Shown here: positions 8,748 to 16,728 of the stretch, in pieces
Layout of the letters: each line of letters begins with the position of its first letter
How positions within the stretch are numbered: the first letter of the stretch is position 1
From: CAWINX01 sp963702055
GTDB lineage: Bacteria; Actinomycetota; Thermoleophilia; Solirubrobacterales; 70-9
Length of the DNA stretch: 64,000 nt
Assembly: GCA_963702055.1 (NCBI GenBank)
Contig: OY969702.1
Coordinates: 310,001 to 374,000 of the forward strand
Reading direction: 5' to 3'
The notes under the pieces: model-generated
Told to the model about the DNA's origin: nothing
The model's database searches: none
The model's input: only the letters and a program-made list of their open reading frames with translations
Position numbers and translations under genes: made by a program

Positions 8748-9191
8748 ATGGAGGACAACAACCGGCAGCCCTGGCTGCTCACCGCGATAGCCGGGATCGG
8801 ACTGGTGCTGGGGGTGATCGCGCTGATCGTCGCCTTCAACGCGAAGAGCACCAGCGACAACGCCGCGACCCAGAGCTCCGTCGACCAGATCTCAACCGAG
8901 TTGTCGAGGCTGATCGACCGCCTCGGGATCGCCGAGGCGACCCTGCAGGGGCAGCAGCGCAGCGCTCAGGGCACCGCCGACAAGGCGCTGAGGCACTCCG
9001 AGAACGCGGTGGTCAACCTCTCCAATCGCCTCGACAAACTGGAGGCCTCGACGGCGACGAACTCGAAGCAGACCGCGAAGCTCGGTCAAGAGGTGAATTC
9101 GAACAGCGCCCAGATCAAGTCGCTCAACAAGCGGGTCAACAAGCTCAGCGGTCAGGTGCACTCCGGCAGCGGCGGCCAGAACGCGCAGTAG
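8748..9191 (+). CDS. Small membrane-anchored coiled-coil protein
   Basis: 147 residues. ATG 8748 follows a strong ribosome site (GAGGGAGGAAG) at normal spacing, so the longer upstream GTG is rejected. Residues 9-30 form one membrane helix. The remainder is a long amphipathic helix with regular hydrophobic spacing (ISTELSRLIDRL, LSNRLDKLEAS, IKSLNKRVNKLSGQV), read as a periplasmic coiled coil, ending in a short Gly/Ser tail. No enzymatic motif is seen. A structural or scaffolding role in the envelope is a guess. Confidence 0.75.
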   Translation: MEDNNRQPWLLTAIAGIGLVLGVIALIVAFNAKSTSDNAATQSSVDQISTELSRLIDRLGIAEATLQGQQRSAQGTADKALRHSENAVVNLSNRLDKLEASTATNSKQTAKLGQEVNSNSAQIKSLNKRVNKLSGQVHSGSGGQNAQ

Positions 9192-9194
9192 GGG

Positions 9195-9854
9195 CTATTC
9201 GCCGAGCGCCTCGCGCAGCGAGCTGACCTGTTCGCGGAGTTCCGCGACCTCGCGTTCGATCGCGGCGAAGCGCTCCTCGACCGGGCCGACGGGGCTGCGG
9301 GAGGAGGGGGGAGGCGCGGCCGGCGCCTCCCCCGACTCCTCTTCGGGCGAAAGGCCCTCAGCCGCATCCGAGGCCTCCTCGCCACCGAGCAGCTGTCGGT
9401 AGCGCTCCTCCTTCTGTCCCGGCCGTCGCTCGAGCCGCGCGACGACGCCACGCTCGATCAGTCGCCCCAGTGTCTCCTGTACTGCGGCGAGGTCGGCGAA
9501 GGGGTGGAGGCGCTCGGTGCGCTGCTTCAGCTCTCCCGGCGTTTGGGCGCTGCGCAGCATCAGTACCGCGAGCAGCGAGGTCTCGTCCGGTCCGTAGGAG
9601 TCGTCGAGCAGGTGGCGGTACTTGCGCGCCCGACTGTTCGCGCCGCTCGCCAGCCGCGTCCAGCCGCGCAGCGCCAGCCGGCGCAGCGCCTCGATGACCG
9701 TCTCCTCGTCGTAGGAGACGACCGGGTCGCGGTTCGTCGACTGGTTGCAGGCGGTCCGCAGCGCGTTCAGCGAGAGCGGGTAGACGTCGGGGGTCGTCCG
9801 CTGCTTCTCGATCAAGCAGCCCAGCACGCGGATCTCTACGGCGTCCGGCTCCAT
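9195..9854 (-). CDS. YceH family (DUF480) protein
   Basis: 219 residues on the minus strand, convergent with the coiled-coil gene. The N-terminal 170 residues match YceH: VEIRVLGCLIEKQRTTPDVYPLSLNAL at the start, the ACNQSTNRDPV segment, then a second winged-helix repeat with LMLRSAQTPGELKQRT. YceH has two tandem winged helices; its cellular role is not settled, though it is linked to cell-envelope mutants in enterobacteria. The C-terminus here adds a Pro/Ser-rich linker and a short coiled coil (IEREVAELREQVSSLREAL), similar to other YceH proteins. Confidence 0.88.
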   Translation of the reverse strand: MEPDAVEIRVLGCLIEKQRTTPDVYPLSLNALRTACNQSTNRDPVVSYDEETVIEALRRLALRGWTRLASGANSRARKYRHLLDDSYGPDETSLLAVLMLRSAQTPGELKQRTERLHPFADLAAVQETLGRLIERGVVARLERRPGQKEERYRQLLGGEEASDAAEGLSPEEESGEAPAAPPPSSRSPVGPVEERFAAIEREVAELREQVSSLREALGE

Positions 9855-9867
9855 CTGAAGGCTGAGA

Positions 9868-10509
9868 CTAAGGGAGCTTTTCCGCGAAGGCCGTGAGAGC
9901 CGCCGGATCGCGCAGCGGCGGCCCGTGCCCGAAGCAGGTGAGCGCCGGCTCGAGCTCGGCGAGGCGCTTGGCGGAGCGGCGGTTGAGGGCGGGGTCGAAG
10001 CTGAAGAGCTGCGGGGGCTCCCGGAGGCCGCCGCGCAGCAGGAACGGGTTGTAGCCGAAGACGACGTCTCCGCAGATCAGGGTCCGGTCGGATTCCCGCC
10101 AGTAGCTGACGTGGCCGGGGGAGTGCCCGGGCGTTTCCAGCACGGTGAACCCGCCGACGCTGTCGCCTTCGCGCAGCTCCTTGGCGACCGGGTGAGCCGC
10201 CGGTCCGGGGAACCAACCGTTGCCGAAGCGGGTCGCCGTTTGGCCGCGCTCCACGGCCTCGGCGTCGTCGGCGCCGCACCACAGCGGCAGGGCGAACTGG
10301 TTGCAGATGGCGTGGCTCGCTCCCAGGTGGTCCGGGTGGGCGTGGGTCAGCGCGTGCGAGGAGAGCGAGAGGCCCTGTATCTGCTTGGCGATCCTGTGCC
10401 GGTCCCATGGTGCGCCGGCGTCGATCAGCACGTCCTCGACCACGTACACGTTGACGTTGTCGCGCGGGAAGCCCGAGAGCTGCCAGACGTCGTCGGTCAG
10501 TTGGCGCAT
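9868..10509 (-). CDS. MBL-fold metallo-hydrolase
   Basis: 213 residues, minus strand. The metallo-beta-lactamase zinc motif HALTHAHPDHLGA (HxHxDH) lies near residue 55. A second His follows in ETPGHSPGHVSYW, an Asp in LICGDVVFGYNPF, and a final His in LTCFGHGPPL. All five expected metal ligands are therefore present, consistent with an active hydrolase. Substrate class cannot be told; this subgroup includes glyoxalase II-like and quorum-lactonase-like enzymes. It lies 13 bp downstream of the yceH start on the same strand, so it is probably not in one tight operon. Confidence 0.85.
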   Translation of the reverse strand: MRQLTDDVWQLSGFPRDNVNVYVVEDVLIDAGAPWDRHRIAKQIQGLSLSSHALTHAHPDHLGASHAICNQFALPLWCGADDAEAVERGQTATRFGNGWFPGPAAHPVAKELREGDSVGGFTVLETPGHSPGHVSYWRESDRTLICGDVVFGYNPFLLRGGLREPPQLFSFDPALNRRSAKRLAELEPALTCFGHGPPLRDPAALTAFAEKLP

Positions 10510-10546
10510 CGGCGAAACCTATCCCGCCGGCGGCTCCATGTCGGAG

Positions 10547-10933
10547 CTAGGACGGATTTGCTTCGATCAACTCGATCCGGTAGCCGTCCGGGTCGCGGAC
10601 GAAGCAGATGCGCGAGCCCTCGGTGCGGCCGCCGGGGCGGTAGGGGGGCTTCTCGGGTTCGATTCCCTCGGCGGCGAGACCCTCCAGCGTGCCCTCGAGG
10701 TCGTCGACCATGATCGCGATGTGGTTGTAGCCGGTCCCCAACTCGTAGGAGTCGACTCCGTGGTTGTAGGTCAGCTCCAGCCGCGGCGCCTCGCCGGGGA
10801 GGGCCATGAAGACGTTGATCGCCTCATCGCCGATCGGCATTCGAGCCGCCTCCTCGAAGCCAAGCTTTTCGTAGAAGGCGACCGAGCGGTCGATGTTTCC
10901 AATCCGGTAGCAGGTGTGGAGGTAGGTCGGCAT
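10547..10933 (-). CDS. VOC family protein, glyoxalase I-like
   Basis: 128 residues, minus strand. Typical glyoxalase I layout: YLHTCYRIGNIDRSVAFYEKLGF at the N-terminus, LELTYNHGVDSYELGTGYNHIAI in the middle and FVRDPDGYRIELIE at the C-terminus. The metal ligands expected for GloA (His in the first strand, Glu in LELTYN, His in YNHIAI, Glu in YRIELIE) are all visible, so a lactoylglutathione lyase-like activity is possible. Actinobacteria generally use mycothiol rather than glutathione, so the true thiol cofactor is uncertain. Divergent from hisH. Confidence 0.85.
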   Translation of the reverse strand: MPTYLHTCYRIGNIDRSVAFYEKLGFEEAARMPIGDEAINVFMALPGEAPRLELTYNHGVDSYELGTGYNHIAIMVDDLEGTLEGLAAEGIEPEKPPYRPGGRTEGSRICFVRDPDGYRIELIEANPS

Positions 10934-11015
10934 GGCGGAAGGCTATCCGGGCGGCGCTTGCCGGGGCGGGCGAATGCCGCTCGGTAGGCTTGCCTCGCCG
11001 GGGAACGGCGCCGCC

Positions 11016-11669
11016 ATGAGCACTTCGATCGCGATCATCGACTACGGAATGGGCAACCGCCGCTCGGTGGAGAAGGCCTTTGCCCACGTCGGGGCGGAGC
11101 CCTCGATCACCGAGGACCGCGAGGAGGTGCTGGCCGCCGACGGCGCCGTGGTGATCGGGGTCGGCGCCTTCCCGTCGGCGATGGAGCGGCTGCGCGAGCG
11201 CGGCATGGTCGAGGTGCTGAAGGAGCGCCACGAGCTCGGTCGCCCGACCCTCGGCATCTGCCTCGGCCTCCAGGTCTTCTTCGAGGGTTCCGACGAGCAC
11301 GGCGGCTGCGAGGGGCTGGGGCTGCTGGAGGGGCGCATCCGCGCGCTTCCCTCCAACGGCCTGAAGGTCCCCCACATCGGCTGGAACCGGGTCGAGTGGC
11401 GTCCCGACTCGCGACTGGGAGCGGGGATCGCCCCGGAGGAGTCGAGCTTCTACCACCTGCACTCCTTCGCCGCGTTCGATCCCGCCGATCCCGCGAGCCT
11501 GGAGCGGCCCCGGGTGGCCGGCAAGGCCGCCTACGGCTGCGAGTTCGCGACGGCGATCGAGGAGCCGCCCCTCTACGGCGTCCAGTTCCACCCGGAGAAG
11601 TCCTCCCACCAGGGACTGCGCCTGCTTGAGAACTTCGTCGAGGTCTGCGGCGAGCGCGCCGCCGCCTGA
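11016..11669 (+). CDS. hisH: Imidazole glycerol phosphate synthase, glutaminase subunit
   Basis: 217 residues from ATG 11016; the longer upstream frame is not HisH-like. Class I glutamine amidotransferase with the nucleophile in GICLGLQVFFEGSDEH, the oxyanion-strand region at the N-terminus (IAIIDYGMGNRRSVEKAF) and the catalytic His-Glu pair in GVQFHPEKSS. It releases ammonia from glutamine and channels it to HisF in histidine and purine-intermediate (AICAR) production. hisF starts within 10 bp downstream. Other his genes are not in the window. Confidence 0.96.
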   Translation: MSTSIAIIDYGMGNRRSVEKAFAHVGAEPSITEDREEVLAADGAVVIGVGAFPSAMERLRERGMVEVLKERHELGRPTLGICLGLQVFFEGSDEHGGCEGLGLLEGRIRALPSNGLKVPHIGWNRVEWRPDSRLGAGIAPEESSFYHLHSFAAFDPADPASLERPRVAGKAAYGCEFATAIEEPPLYGVQFHPEKSSHQGLRLLENFVEVCGERAAA

Positions 11670-11675
11670 GCCGTG

Positions 11676-12437
11676 ATGGAGGTCTACAGGCGCGTCATCC
11701 CCTGCCTTGACGTCGACGCCGGCCGCGTTGTCAAGGGCTCGCGGTTCGTCGACTTAAACGACGCCGGCGACCCGGTCGAGTTGGCGATGCGCTACGACGC
11801 CGAGGGCGCCGACGAGCTCGTTTTCCTCGACATCACCGCGACCAGCGACAAGCGCGCCTCGGCGGTTGAGCTGGCCAAACGCGTCGCCGATGACGTCTTT
11901 ATCCCCTTCACCGTGGGGGGCGGCGTTCGCTCCCTCGCCGACGCCCAGGCCGTGCTCGACGCCGGGGCGGACAAGGTGGGGGTCAACTCGGCGGCGATCG
12001 AGCGCCCCGAGCTGATTGACGAGATCAAAGAGGTGCTGGCCCGTGAGGTCCTGGTCGTCGCGATCGACGCCAAACGGCGGTCGGATGGCGAGGGCTGGAC
12101 CGCCTACACCGCCGGCGGACGGAACGACTCTGGGCGCGACGCGGTCGAGTGGGCGGTCGAGGCGGCCGAGCGTGGGGCAGGGGAGATTCTCCTCACCAGC
12201 ATGGACCGCGACGGCACCAAGGACGGCTACGACCTGGAGCTGACCCGCGCCGTAAGCGACGCGGTGGGCATCCCCGTAATCGCCTCAGGCGGTGCCGGCG
12301 AGATCCACCACATGGTCGAAGCCTTCGAAGCCGGCGCCGACGCAGTCCTCTGCGCCTCGATCTTCCATTACGGCAAGTACACGGTCGGCGACGTCAAGCG
12401 AGAGCTGATCGCCGCCGGGGCTCACGTTCGGCCCTGA
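11676..12437 (+). CDS. hisF: Imidazole glycerol phosphate synthase, cyclase subunit
   Basis: About 253 residues; ATG 11676 sits directly after GTG 11673, and either could start it. TIM barrel with the family N-terminus VIPCLDVDAGRVVKG (catalytic Asp in CLD), the phosphate-binding FTVGGGVRSLADA, VNSAAIERPELI, the second catalytic Asp in LLTSMDRDGTKDGYDLEL, and the ASGGAGEIHHM loop. It makes imidazole glycerol phosphate and AICAR from PRFAR, using ammonia from HisH. Gene order hisH-hisF with minimal spacing indicates co-expression. Confidence 0.96.
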   Translation: MEVYRRVIPCLDVDAGRVVKGSRFVDLNDAGDPVELAMRYDAEGADELVFLDITATSDKRASAVELAKRVADDVFIPFTVGGGVRSLADAQAVLDAGADKVGVNSAAIERPELIDEIKEVLAREVLVVAIDAKRRSDGEGWTAYTAGGRNDSGRDAVEWAVEAAERGAGEILLTSMDRDGTKDGYDLELTRAVSDAVGIPVIASGGAGEIHHMVEAFEAGADAVLCASIFHYGKYTVGDVKRELIAAGAHVRP

Positions 12438-12525
12438 GGTGCCTCAAGTGCCGAATGCGGACCTGATCGAAGTCGCATACGCCTGCAACACTTAGCGCCT
12501 CAGTCGATGCCGCGCCAGAAGGACG

Positions 12526-13350
12526 ATGCCAATCGCCGGATCCAATGCAGCTGAGCTTCATTACCGGTGTGTCGGTGCAGGGGAGCCGCTCGTCCTCGTA
12601 CACGGGTCGTGGGTGGACGGCGGAGTATGGGGTGGAGTCGTGCCGCTGCTCTCGCGTTCGTTCGAGGTCGTCATCTATGACCGGCGGGGCCACGGTCGAA
12701 GTCCCTCCCCGGAGGGCAAGGGAGGAGTTCGCAATGACGTCGATGACCTCGCGGCGTTGATCCACTCTCTCGATCTCGGCCCGGCTCACGTCGCGGGAAC
12801 GTCGTTCGGCGGCTCGATCGCCCTGCGGCTTACCTCCGCCAGGCCCGAGCTGATTCGCAGCGTCACCGTTCACGAGCCACCGTTTTTCGATCTGCTGCGC
12901 GACGACGAGCCGGACATTCCCGAGCTGGCAGAGTTGCGGCTCCGCCTCGCCACCGTCGCCGAACGCCTCGAGTCGGGCGACATTGAGGGAGGCGCCCGGC
13001 TCTACTTCGACGAGGTGGCGGAGACGCCCGGCGGCTGGAACGGGTTCGACCAGGGGCGCCGCGATGTGCTCCTCTCCAACGCTCCTACCTATCTCGACCA
13101 TTGCCGCGACCCCGACGCGTTTCGGATCGAGACCGAGGACTTGGCGGCGGTCTCGAGCCCGGCGCTGGTTACGTATGGCGACCGCCGGCCGCCACTGTTT
13201 AGGCGGATCGTCGAGTTGGTCTCGGCGGTCATGCCCGGGGCGAGAAACGAGGCGATACCCGGCGCCGCCCACGATCCTCAGGTCACCCACCCCGGTCAGT
13301 ACGCCGAGCAGGTCGAGGGCTTCACCAGGTTCGCGGTGGCTCGCCCGTGA
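12526..13350 (+). CDS. Alpha/beta hydrolase
   Basis: 274 residues. Classical fold: PLVLVHGSWVDGGVWGG (oxyanion hole HG), DRRGHGRS, nucleophile elbow GTSFGG near residue 93, acid in LVTYGDRRPP and the catalytic His in IPGAAHDPQV. The cap region holds EVAETPGGWNGFDQGRR. Substrate unknown; it resembles the 3-oxoadipate enol-lactonase and lipase-like subgroup. The stop overlaps the methyltransferase start (GTGA), so the two are probably translationally coupled and may modify the same small molecule. The 88 bp before it hold no clear gene. Confidence 0.85.
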   Translation: MPIAGSNAAELHYRCVGAGEPLVLVHGSWVDGGVWGGVVPLLSRSFEVVIYDRRGHGRSPSPEGKGGVRNDVDDLAALIHSLDLGPAHVAGTSFGGSIALRLTSARPELIRSVTVHEPPFFDLLRDDEPDIPELAELRLRLATVAERLESGDIEGGARLYFDEVAETPGGWNGFDQGRRDVLLSNAPTYLDHCRDPDAFRIETEDLAAVSSPALVTYGDRRPPLFRRIVELVSAVMPGARNEAIPGAAHDPQVTHPGQYAEQVEGFTRFAVARP

Positions 13351-14087
13351 CCGGCGGACCGGGCGCGGCGGCCGGGGCTCGCAAGGAGCATGCGATCGAC
13401 CTTTTCGCCGGCTTGCCGCGGCGCTACGACGCCGCCGGGGCGGTCCTCAGCTTCGGTCAGGATCCGCGCTGGCGGAAAGCGATGGTGGGCAAGGTCGGCG
13501 CCGGGGCGGAGGATCGCGTACTCGACGTCGCGACCGGAACGGGAATGGTCGCCGCGGCTCTCGTCCGTCGCTATGGCTGCCGGGTCGTGGGGCTTGACCA
13601 GAGCCCCGAGATGCTCGGTGGGGCGGAGGCAAAGCTCCGGGCCGACCTCGAGCTCGCGGACAAGATCGAGCTCGTTCGCGGCGAGGCCGAGTCGCTGCCC
13701 TTCTCGGACGGCGAGTTCGACCACCTGACCTTCACCTACCTGCTGCGCTACGTCGATGACCCGGCGGCTACGCTCGCCGAGCTCGCTCGCGTCGTCAAGC
13801 CCGGCGGATGCGTCGCCTCGCTCGAATTCATGCTGCCACCAAACGCCGTGGCGCGAGCCCTCTGGCATCTCTACGCGAGGTTTGGCCTGCCCACGCTCGG
13901 TCGACTGATCTCGCACGACTGGTACGAGGTCGGGCGGTTCCTCGAGCCGAGCATCAGCGATTTCTACCGGGGCCTGCCGCTCGAGCGTCAGCTGGAGCTC
14001 TGGCGAGCCGCGGGAATCGAGTCGGTGCAGGCGAGGGTGATGAGCCTCGGAGGGGGCGTGGTGATCTGGGGGAGGCGCGCTGCATGA
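13347..14087 (+). CDS. SAM-dependent methyltransferase, UbiE/MenG-like
   Basis: 246 residues from GTG 13347. Class I fold: motif I LDVATGTGMVAAAL near residue 52, VVGLDQSPEML (motif II acid), FDHLTFTYLLRYVDD, and LARVVKPGG. The layout with AIDLFAGLPRRYDAAGAVLSFGQDPRWR at the N-terminus is that of menaquinone/ubiquinone C-methyltransferases. However, the C-terminal signature normally seen in MenG is altered, so a different quinone- or polyprenyl-like substrate is possible. Overlaps the hydrolase upstream and the membrane protein downstream by 4 bp each. Confidence 0.8.
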   Translation: MTGGPGAAAGARKEHAIDLFAGLPRRYDAAGAVLSFGQDPRWRKAMVGKVGAGAEDRVLDVATGTGMVAAALVRRYGCRVVGLDQSPEMLGGAEAKLRADLELADKIELVRGEAESLPFSDGEFDHLTFTYLLRYVDDPAATLAELARVVKPGGCVASLEFMLPPNAVARALWHLYARFGLPTLGRLISHDWYEVGRFLEPSISDFYRGLPLERQLELWRAAGIESVQARVMSLGGGVVIWGRRAA

Positions 14088-14854
14088 GTGGCGCACCCGT
14101 GGCTGGTGACAGCCGGCACCTCAATCGCCCCGCCTTCTACGCCCTGGGGTCGGGTGGCTGGCGGGACCTGGTCACGCTGCTCCATCCGCCGTACACGGCC
14201 TGGCACCTCTCTTATGTCGCGCTCGGCGCCGCGGCCGCACCGCAGATCCACCTCGATCGGCTGTTGCCCACGCTCGGCGCGTTCTTCCTTGCCGTCGGTG
14301 TGGCCGCCCATGCTCTGGATGAGCTCAACGGCCGCCCGCTGAGGACCCAGCTCTCCGATCGGGCGCTGATCTCCCTCGCTGCGATCGCGCTCGCCGGGGC
14401 AATCGGGATCGGCATCGCCAGTCTCTTTTACGTCTCCGCGACGCTGGCGATATTCGTCGTCGTCGGCGGTTTCCTGGTGCCGGCCTACAACCTCGAACTA
14501 TTCAGCGGCCGGTTCCACACGGACTTTTGGTTCGCCGCCGCATGGGGTGCCTTCCCGGCGCTTACTTCGTGGTGGGCGAACACGTTGTCGCTCGAGCACG
14601 CCAACCAGGTGGCCGCGGGGTTGCTCGTCGCCGCGGGGTGCTTCGGCCTCAGCGTCGCCCAGCGCCGCCTCTCGATGCCGGTTCGCAACCTGCGCCGTAA
14701 GACCGCCTCGGTAAGTGGCGAGCAGCGGCTTGTCGACGGCACCAGCGTTCCGCTCTCCGCCGAGGCGCTGGCATCGCCCCTCGACGGAGCGCTGCGGGCG
14801 ATGTCGTGGGCGGTGGCGGCGCTCGCCGCCGGACTCGTCGCGCTACGGCTCTGA
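14084..14854 (+). CDS. Integral membrane protein of unknown function
   Basis: 256 residues from ATG 14084, which overlaps the methyltransferase stop by 4 bp; a longer upstream frame is an overlap shadow. Six to seven hydrophobic helices are visible. The loop after helix two has AAHALDELNGRPLRTQL, loosely like the acidic motif of UbiA-type prenyltransferases, but the second Asp-rich motif is not present, so I do not assign that activity. Its tight operon with a UbiE-like methyltransferase and a hydrolase suggests a role in processing a lipid-like compound. This is the last gene before the integrated elements. Confidence 0.7.
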   Translation: MSGAPVAGDSRHLNRPAFYALGSGGWRDLVTLLHPPYTAWHLSYVALGAAAAPQIHLDRLLPTLGAFFLAVGVAAHALDELNGRPLRTQLSDRALISLAAIALAGAIGIGIASLFYVSATLAIFVVVGGFLVPAYNLELFSGRFHTDFWFAAAWGAFPALTSWWANTLSLEHANQVAAGLLVAAGCFGLSVAQRRLSMPVRNLRRKTASVSGEQRLVDGTSVPLSAEALASPLDGALRAMSWAVAALAAGLVALRL

Positions 14855-14905
14855 ATCACGGTCGGCCATACGCGAAGTCGAGCCAGCGGCTTTGCAGGTC
14901 TTTCA

Positions 14906-14947
14906 TGCCGGAGGAGGGACTCGAACCCCCGACACGCGGATTATGAT
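14906..14947 (-). repeat. Left attachment-site copy (tRNA-Met 3' half)
   Basis: A 42-bp sequence equal to the tRNA gene from the anticodon loop to the discriminator base. Identical copies are at 22784-22825 and, inside the complete tRNA gene, at 30812-30853. It begins TGCCGGAGGAGGGACTCGAA and ends GCGGATTATGAT. The sequence after it is unrelated to tRNA, so this is a displaced 3' end left by integration and not a gene. Confidence 0.92.
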
Positions 14948-15032
14948 CGGATTCTTTTGACAGTGAACTAGTCGATTTGCAGGGATTCTTGTCTAGTTAG
15001 TTTTGTCACGTCCGGGTCATTTGTGCCTATTT

Positions 15033-15052
15033 GGGGACATTTTTCGGGACAC
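15033..15052 (+). other. Candidate integrase arm-type sites, E1 left end
   Basis: Two direct copies of GGGACA, 12 bp apart, lie about 85 bp inside the left att copy and just upstream of the integrase remnant. A matching pair 11 bp apart lies at 22705-22721, just inside the right att copy. Arm-type sites of phage integrases have this arrangement; no binding data exist. Confidence 0.5.
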
Positions 15053-15086
15053 ATTTCGTCTGCGGGCGGTCATAATCTCGAAGACG

Positions 15087-15786
15087 ATGAGTCCCTCGTC
15101 GATCCACTTCCGGGAGACGCCGATCAGCGGTCACGTCTTCCGGATGCCGCGCAAGTCCGGCGATCGCTGGATGGCGAAGTGGCGCGACGCAGAGGGCCAG
15201 CACCAGCGCGTGTTGGGCCGAGTCTGGGGCAGACGGGGCCGGCCGACCGAGGGTTACTTGACCAGGTAGGGCGCGCAGCGCGAGCTCGACGCGATCCTCG
15301 CCGATGCCAGAACAAGCCGGATCGTCGAGAGGAGGCTGTTGCCGGAGTTCGGTGAAGCGAAGCTCGAGGAGATCACCACGCCTCGAATCGATGCCTGGCG
15401 CGTCGGCCTCGTGTCCGGCGGCGGGGCGAAAGGTCAGGAGCTCTCGGCGAGGACGATCAACAAGTACCTCGGGGTGATGCACAGCATCCTCAAACGAGCG
15501 CAGCGCACCTACGGGCTGGGGGCGAACGCGGCGGCCGGCGCCGAGCGCCAGCCGGTTCGCCGTACCGGTGACTTCGATGTGCTCTCGGCGGCCGAGGTCG
15601 AGGCGCTGGCCCGCGCCGCCCGCGAGGGGCGACATCGCAAGTCGCCCAAACACCCAACCGGGCCGGAGTGGCAGGCAACCCTGAAAGCGCAGGACCGCCA
15701 GGACGCCGCGATCTTCCTCACCGCGGCTTTTGCCGGCCTGCGCCTCGGCGAGCTGCGCAGCCTGCGCTGGCGCGATCTCGATCTCC
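15087..15786 (+). pseudogene. Tyrosine recombinase (integrase) remnant
   Basis: ATG 15087 opens a frame with an arm-binding-like N-terminus (GHVFRMPRKSGDRWMAKWRDAEG). An in-frame TAG at 15267 interrupts it, after which the same frame continues with the core-binding domain (LEEITTPRIDAWRVGL, TINKYLGVMHSILKRAQRTYGL) and the start of the catalytic domain, including box I AGLRLGELRSLRW with the first catalytic Arg. The gene then breaks at about 15786 and is joined to a DedA-like sequence. The C-terminal HxxR and Tyr are absent, so it is inactive. It lies where an integrase is expected beside the left att site. Confidence 0.85.
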
Positions 15787-16118
15787 TTGGCTCCGTGATC
15801 GGCTGGGTGATCGGCCGCTTCGGCGGTCGGACGTTGATCGAGCGCCACGGGCGATGGTTGCACGTCTTTCGCTCGTCGTTCCACTCCTACGTCCCGCTTA
15901 CGCTGCTCGGCTCCGCGCTGTGGTGCTTTGCGTTTGCCGTCGTCGGTTGGGCGCTGGGCGGCAGTTGGAAGTCCCTCCACGAAGGCTTTGGCTATGCCGA
16001 CTACGTGGTCGCCGGCGCCGCGGTGGTTCTTGTCGCCTTCCTCGCGCTGCGCCGAATCCGCGCTCGCCGGAACTCTCCTGGCGTTCGGGCTCAGGTGGCG
16101 GAGGAGTTCACTGACTGA
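15787..16118 (+). pseudogene. DedA (SNARE-associated) membrane protein remnant fused to the integrase fragment
   Basis: In the same frame as the integrase fragment. It reads VIGRFGGRTLIERHGRWLHV, a DedA middle segment, then jumps to SYVPLTLLGSALWCFAFAVVGWALGGSW and a final helix AGAAVVLVAFLALRRI, the usual DedA C-terminus. The central DedA part, with the conserved RFxPxxR region, is missing, so there is an internal deletion as well as loss of the N-terminus. DedA proteins are undecaprenyl-phosphate or lipid scramblases; this remnant should not work. The combined frame 15339-16118 could be miscalled as one integrase. Confidence 0.7.
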
Positions 16119-16212
16119 GTACGGGTACAGCCGCAGTGCGACGTTGGCGTAGAAGTTCTCGTCCTCGACCTGGATGATCGCCGTGCCAAGCTTCGCCGGA
16201 GGCGGCTCTCAT
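16099..16212 (-). pseudogene. Possible fragment of a penicillin-binding protein transglycosylase domain
   Basis: Read on the minus strand, 16111-16200 encodes PPAKLGTAIIQVEDENFYAN followed by VALRLYPYSVS. This resembles the GT51 signature (alanine-isoleucine-rich strand, then xxEDxxFY) of class A penicillin-binding proteins. A stop precedes it and the expected downstream His-Gly motif is not found. It is short, so the match could be chance. It fits a zone of gene debris at the left end of E1. Confidence 0.3.
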
Positions 16213-16352
16213 GACCAGGTATGCGCCGGCCCGAGTTCTCAACTCGAACTGGAAGCCGTGAGTGAAGGCCGACTGACCTCGCCTACGCGGCGGTTGACCA
16301 GAACTCATCTGGTTCTCATCTAAGGTTAATCTCGCCTGCCACCCTCTGTGGC

Positions 16353-16598
16353 ATGCACGCCTTGGTTGTCGAAGACGAGGTGAAGATGGCGGCGCTGATC
16401 CGGCGCGGCCTCGCCGAGGAGGGACTCGCGGTTGACATTGCGACAACCGGCGAGGATGCATTGGTTATGGCCGGGTCGACGGCCTATGACGCGATCATGC
16501 TCGACGTGATGCTGCCTGGCAGCGACGGCTTCGAGACCTGCCGTAGGCGCCAAGCGCTCAAGCGGGAAGCGGCCCGGTCAGTGCGAGTTCGATGGTGA
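16353..16598 (+). pseudogene. Truncated OmpR-type response regulator (receiver domain only)
   Basis: From ATG 16353: MHALVVEDEVKMAALIRRGL, the acidic pocket ED, the phosphorylation site in YDAIMLDVMLPGSDGFE, then the frame departs from the family at about residue 65 and stops at 81 residues. A normal OmpR/PhoP regulator has about 225 residues with a winged helix, which is missing here. The 5' end and a possible promoter region (16310-16350) look intact. A histidine kinase 5 kb away in the same element may once have been its partner, but it is of another class. Confidence 0.75.
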
Positions 16599-16728
16599 TC
16601 TCTGCCCACCGGCGCTGCCCTTCACCGGGGCGGCGCTGGCGCCGGTCGTTGACTGTAAGGCGCGGGCGCGAACGCCGGTCGCGCCACGACGCATGGGATC
16701 AGGGGTAACGGAGGACCGCCCGCTTGTC

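Noticed and set aside
14084..14854. UbiA prenyltransferase call for the membrane protein after the methyltransferase
   Set aside because: Only one loosely similar acidic motif; the two Asp-rich motifs of UbiA are not both present.
14906..14947. Extra tRNA genes at 14906 and 22784
   Set aside because: Only the 3' half is present; acceptor 5' strand, D arm and half the anticodon arm are missing, so these are att copies.
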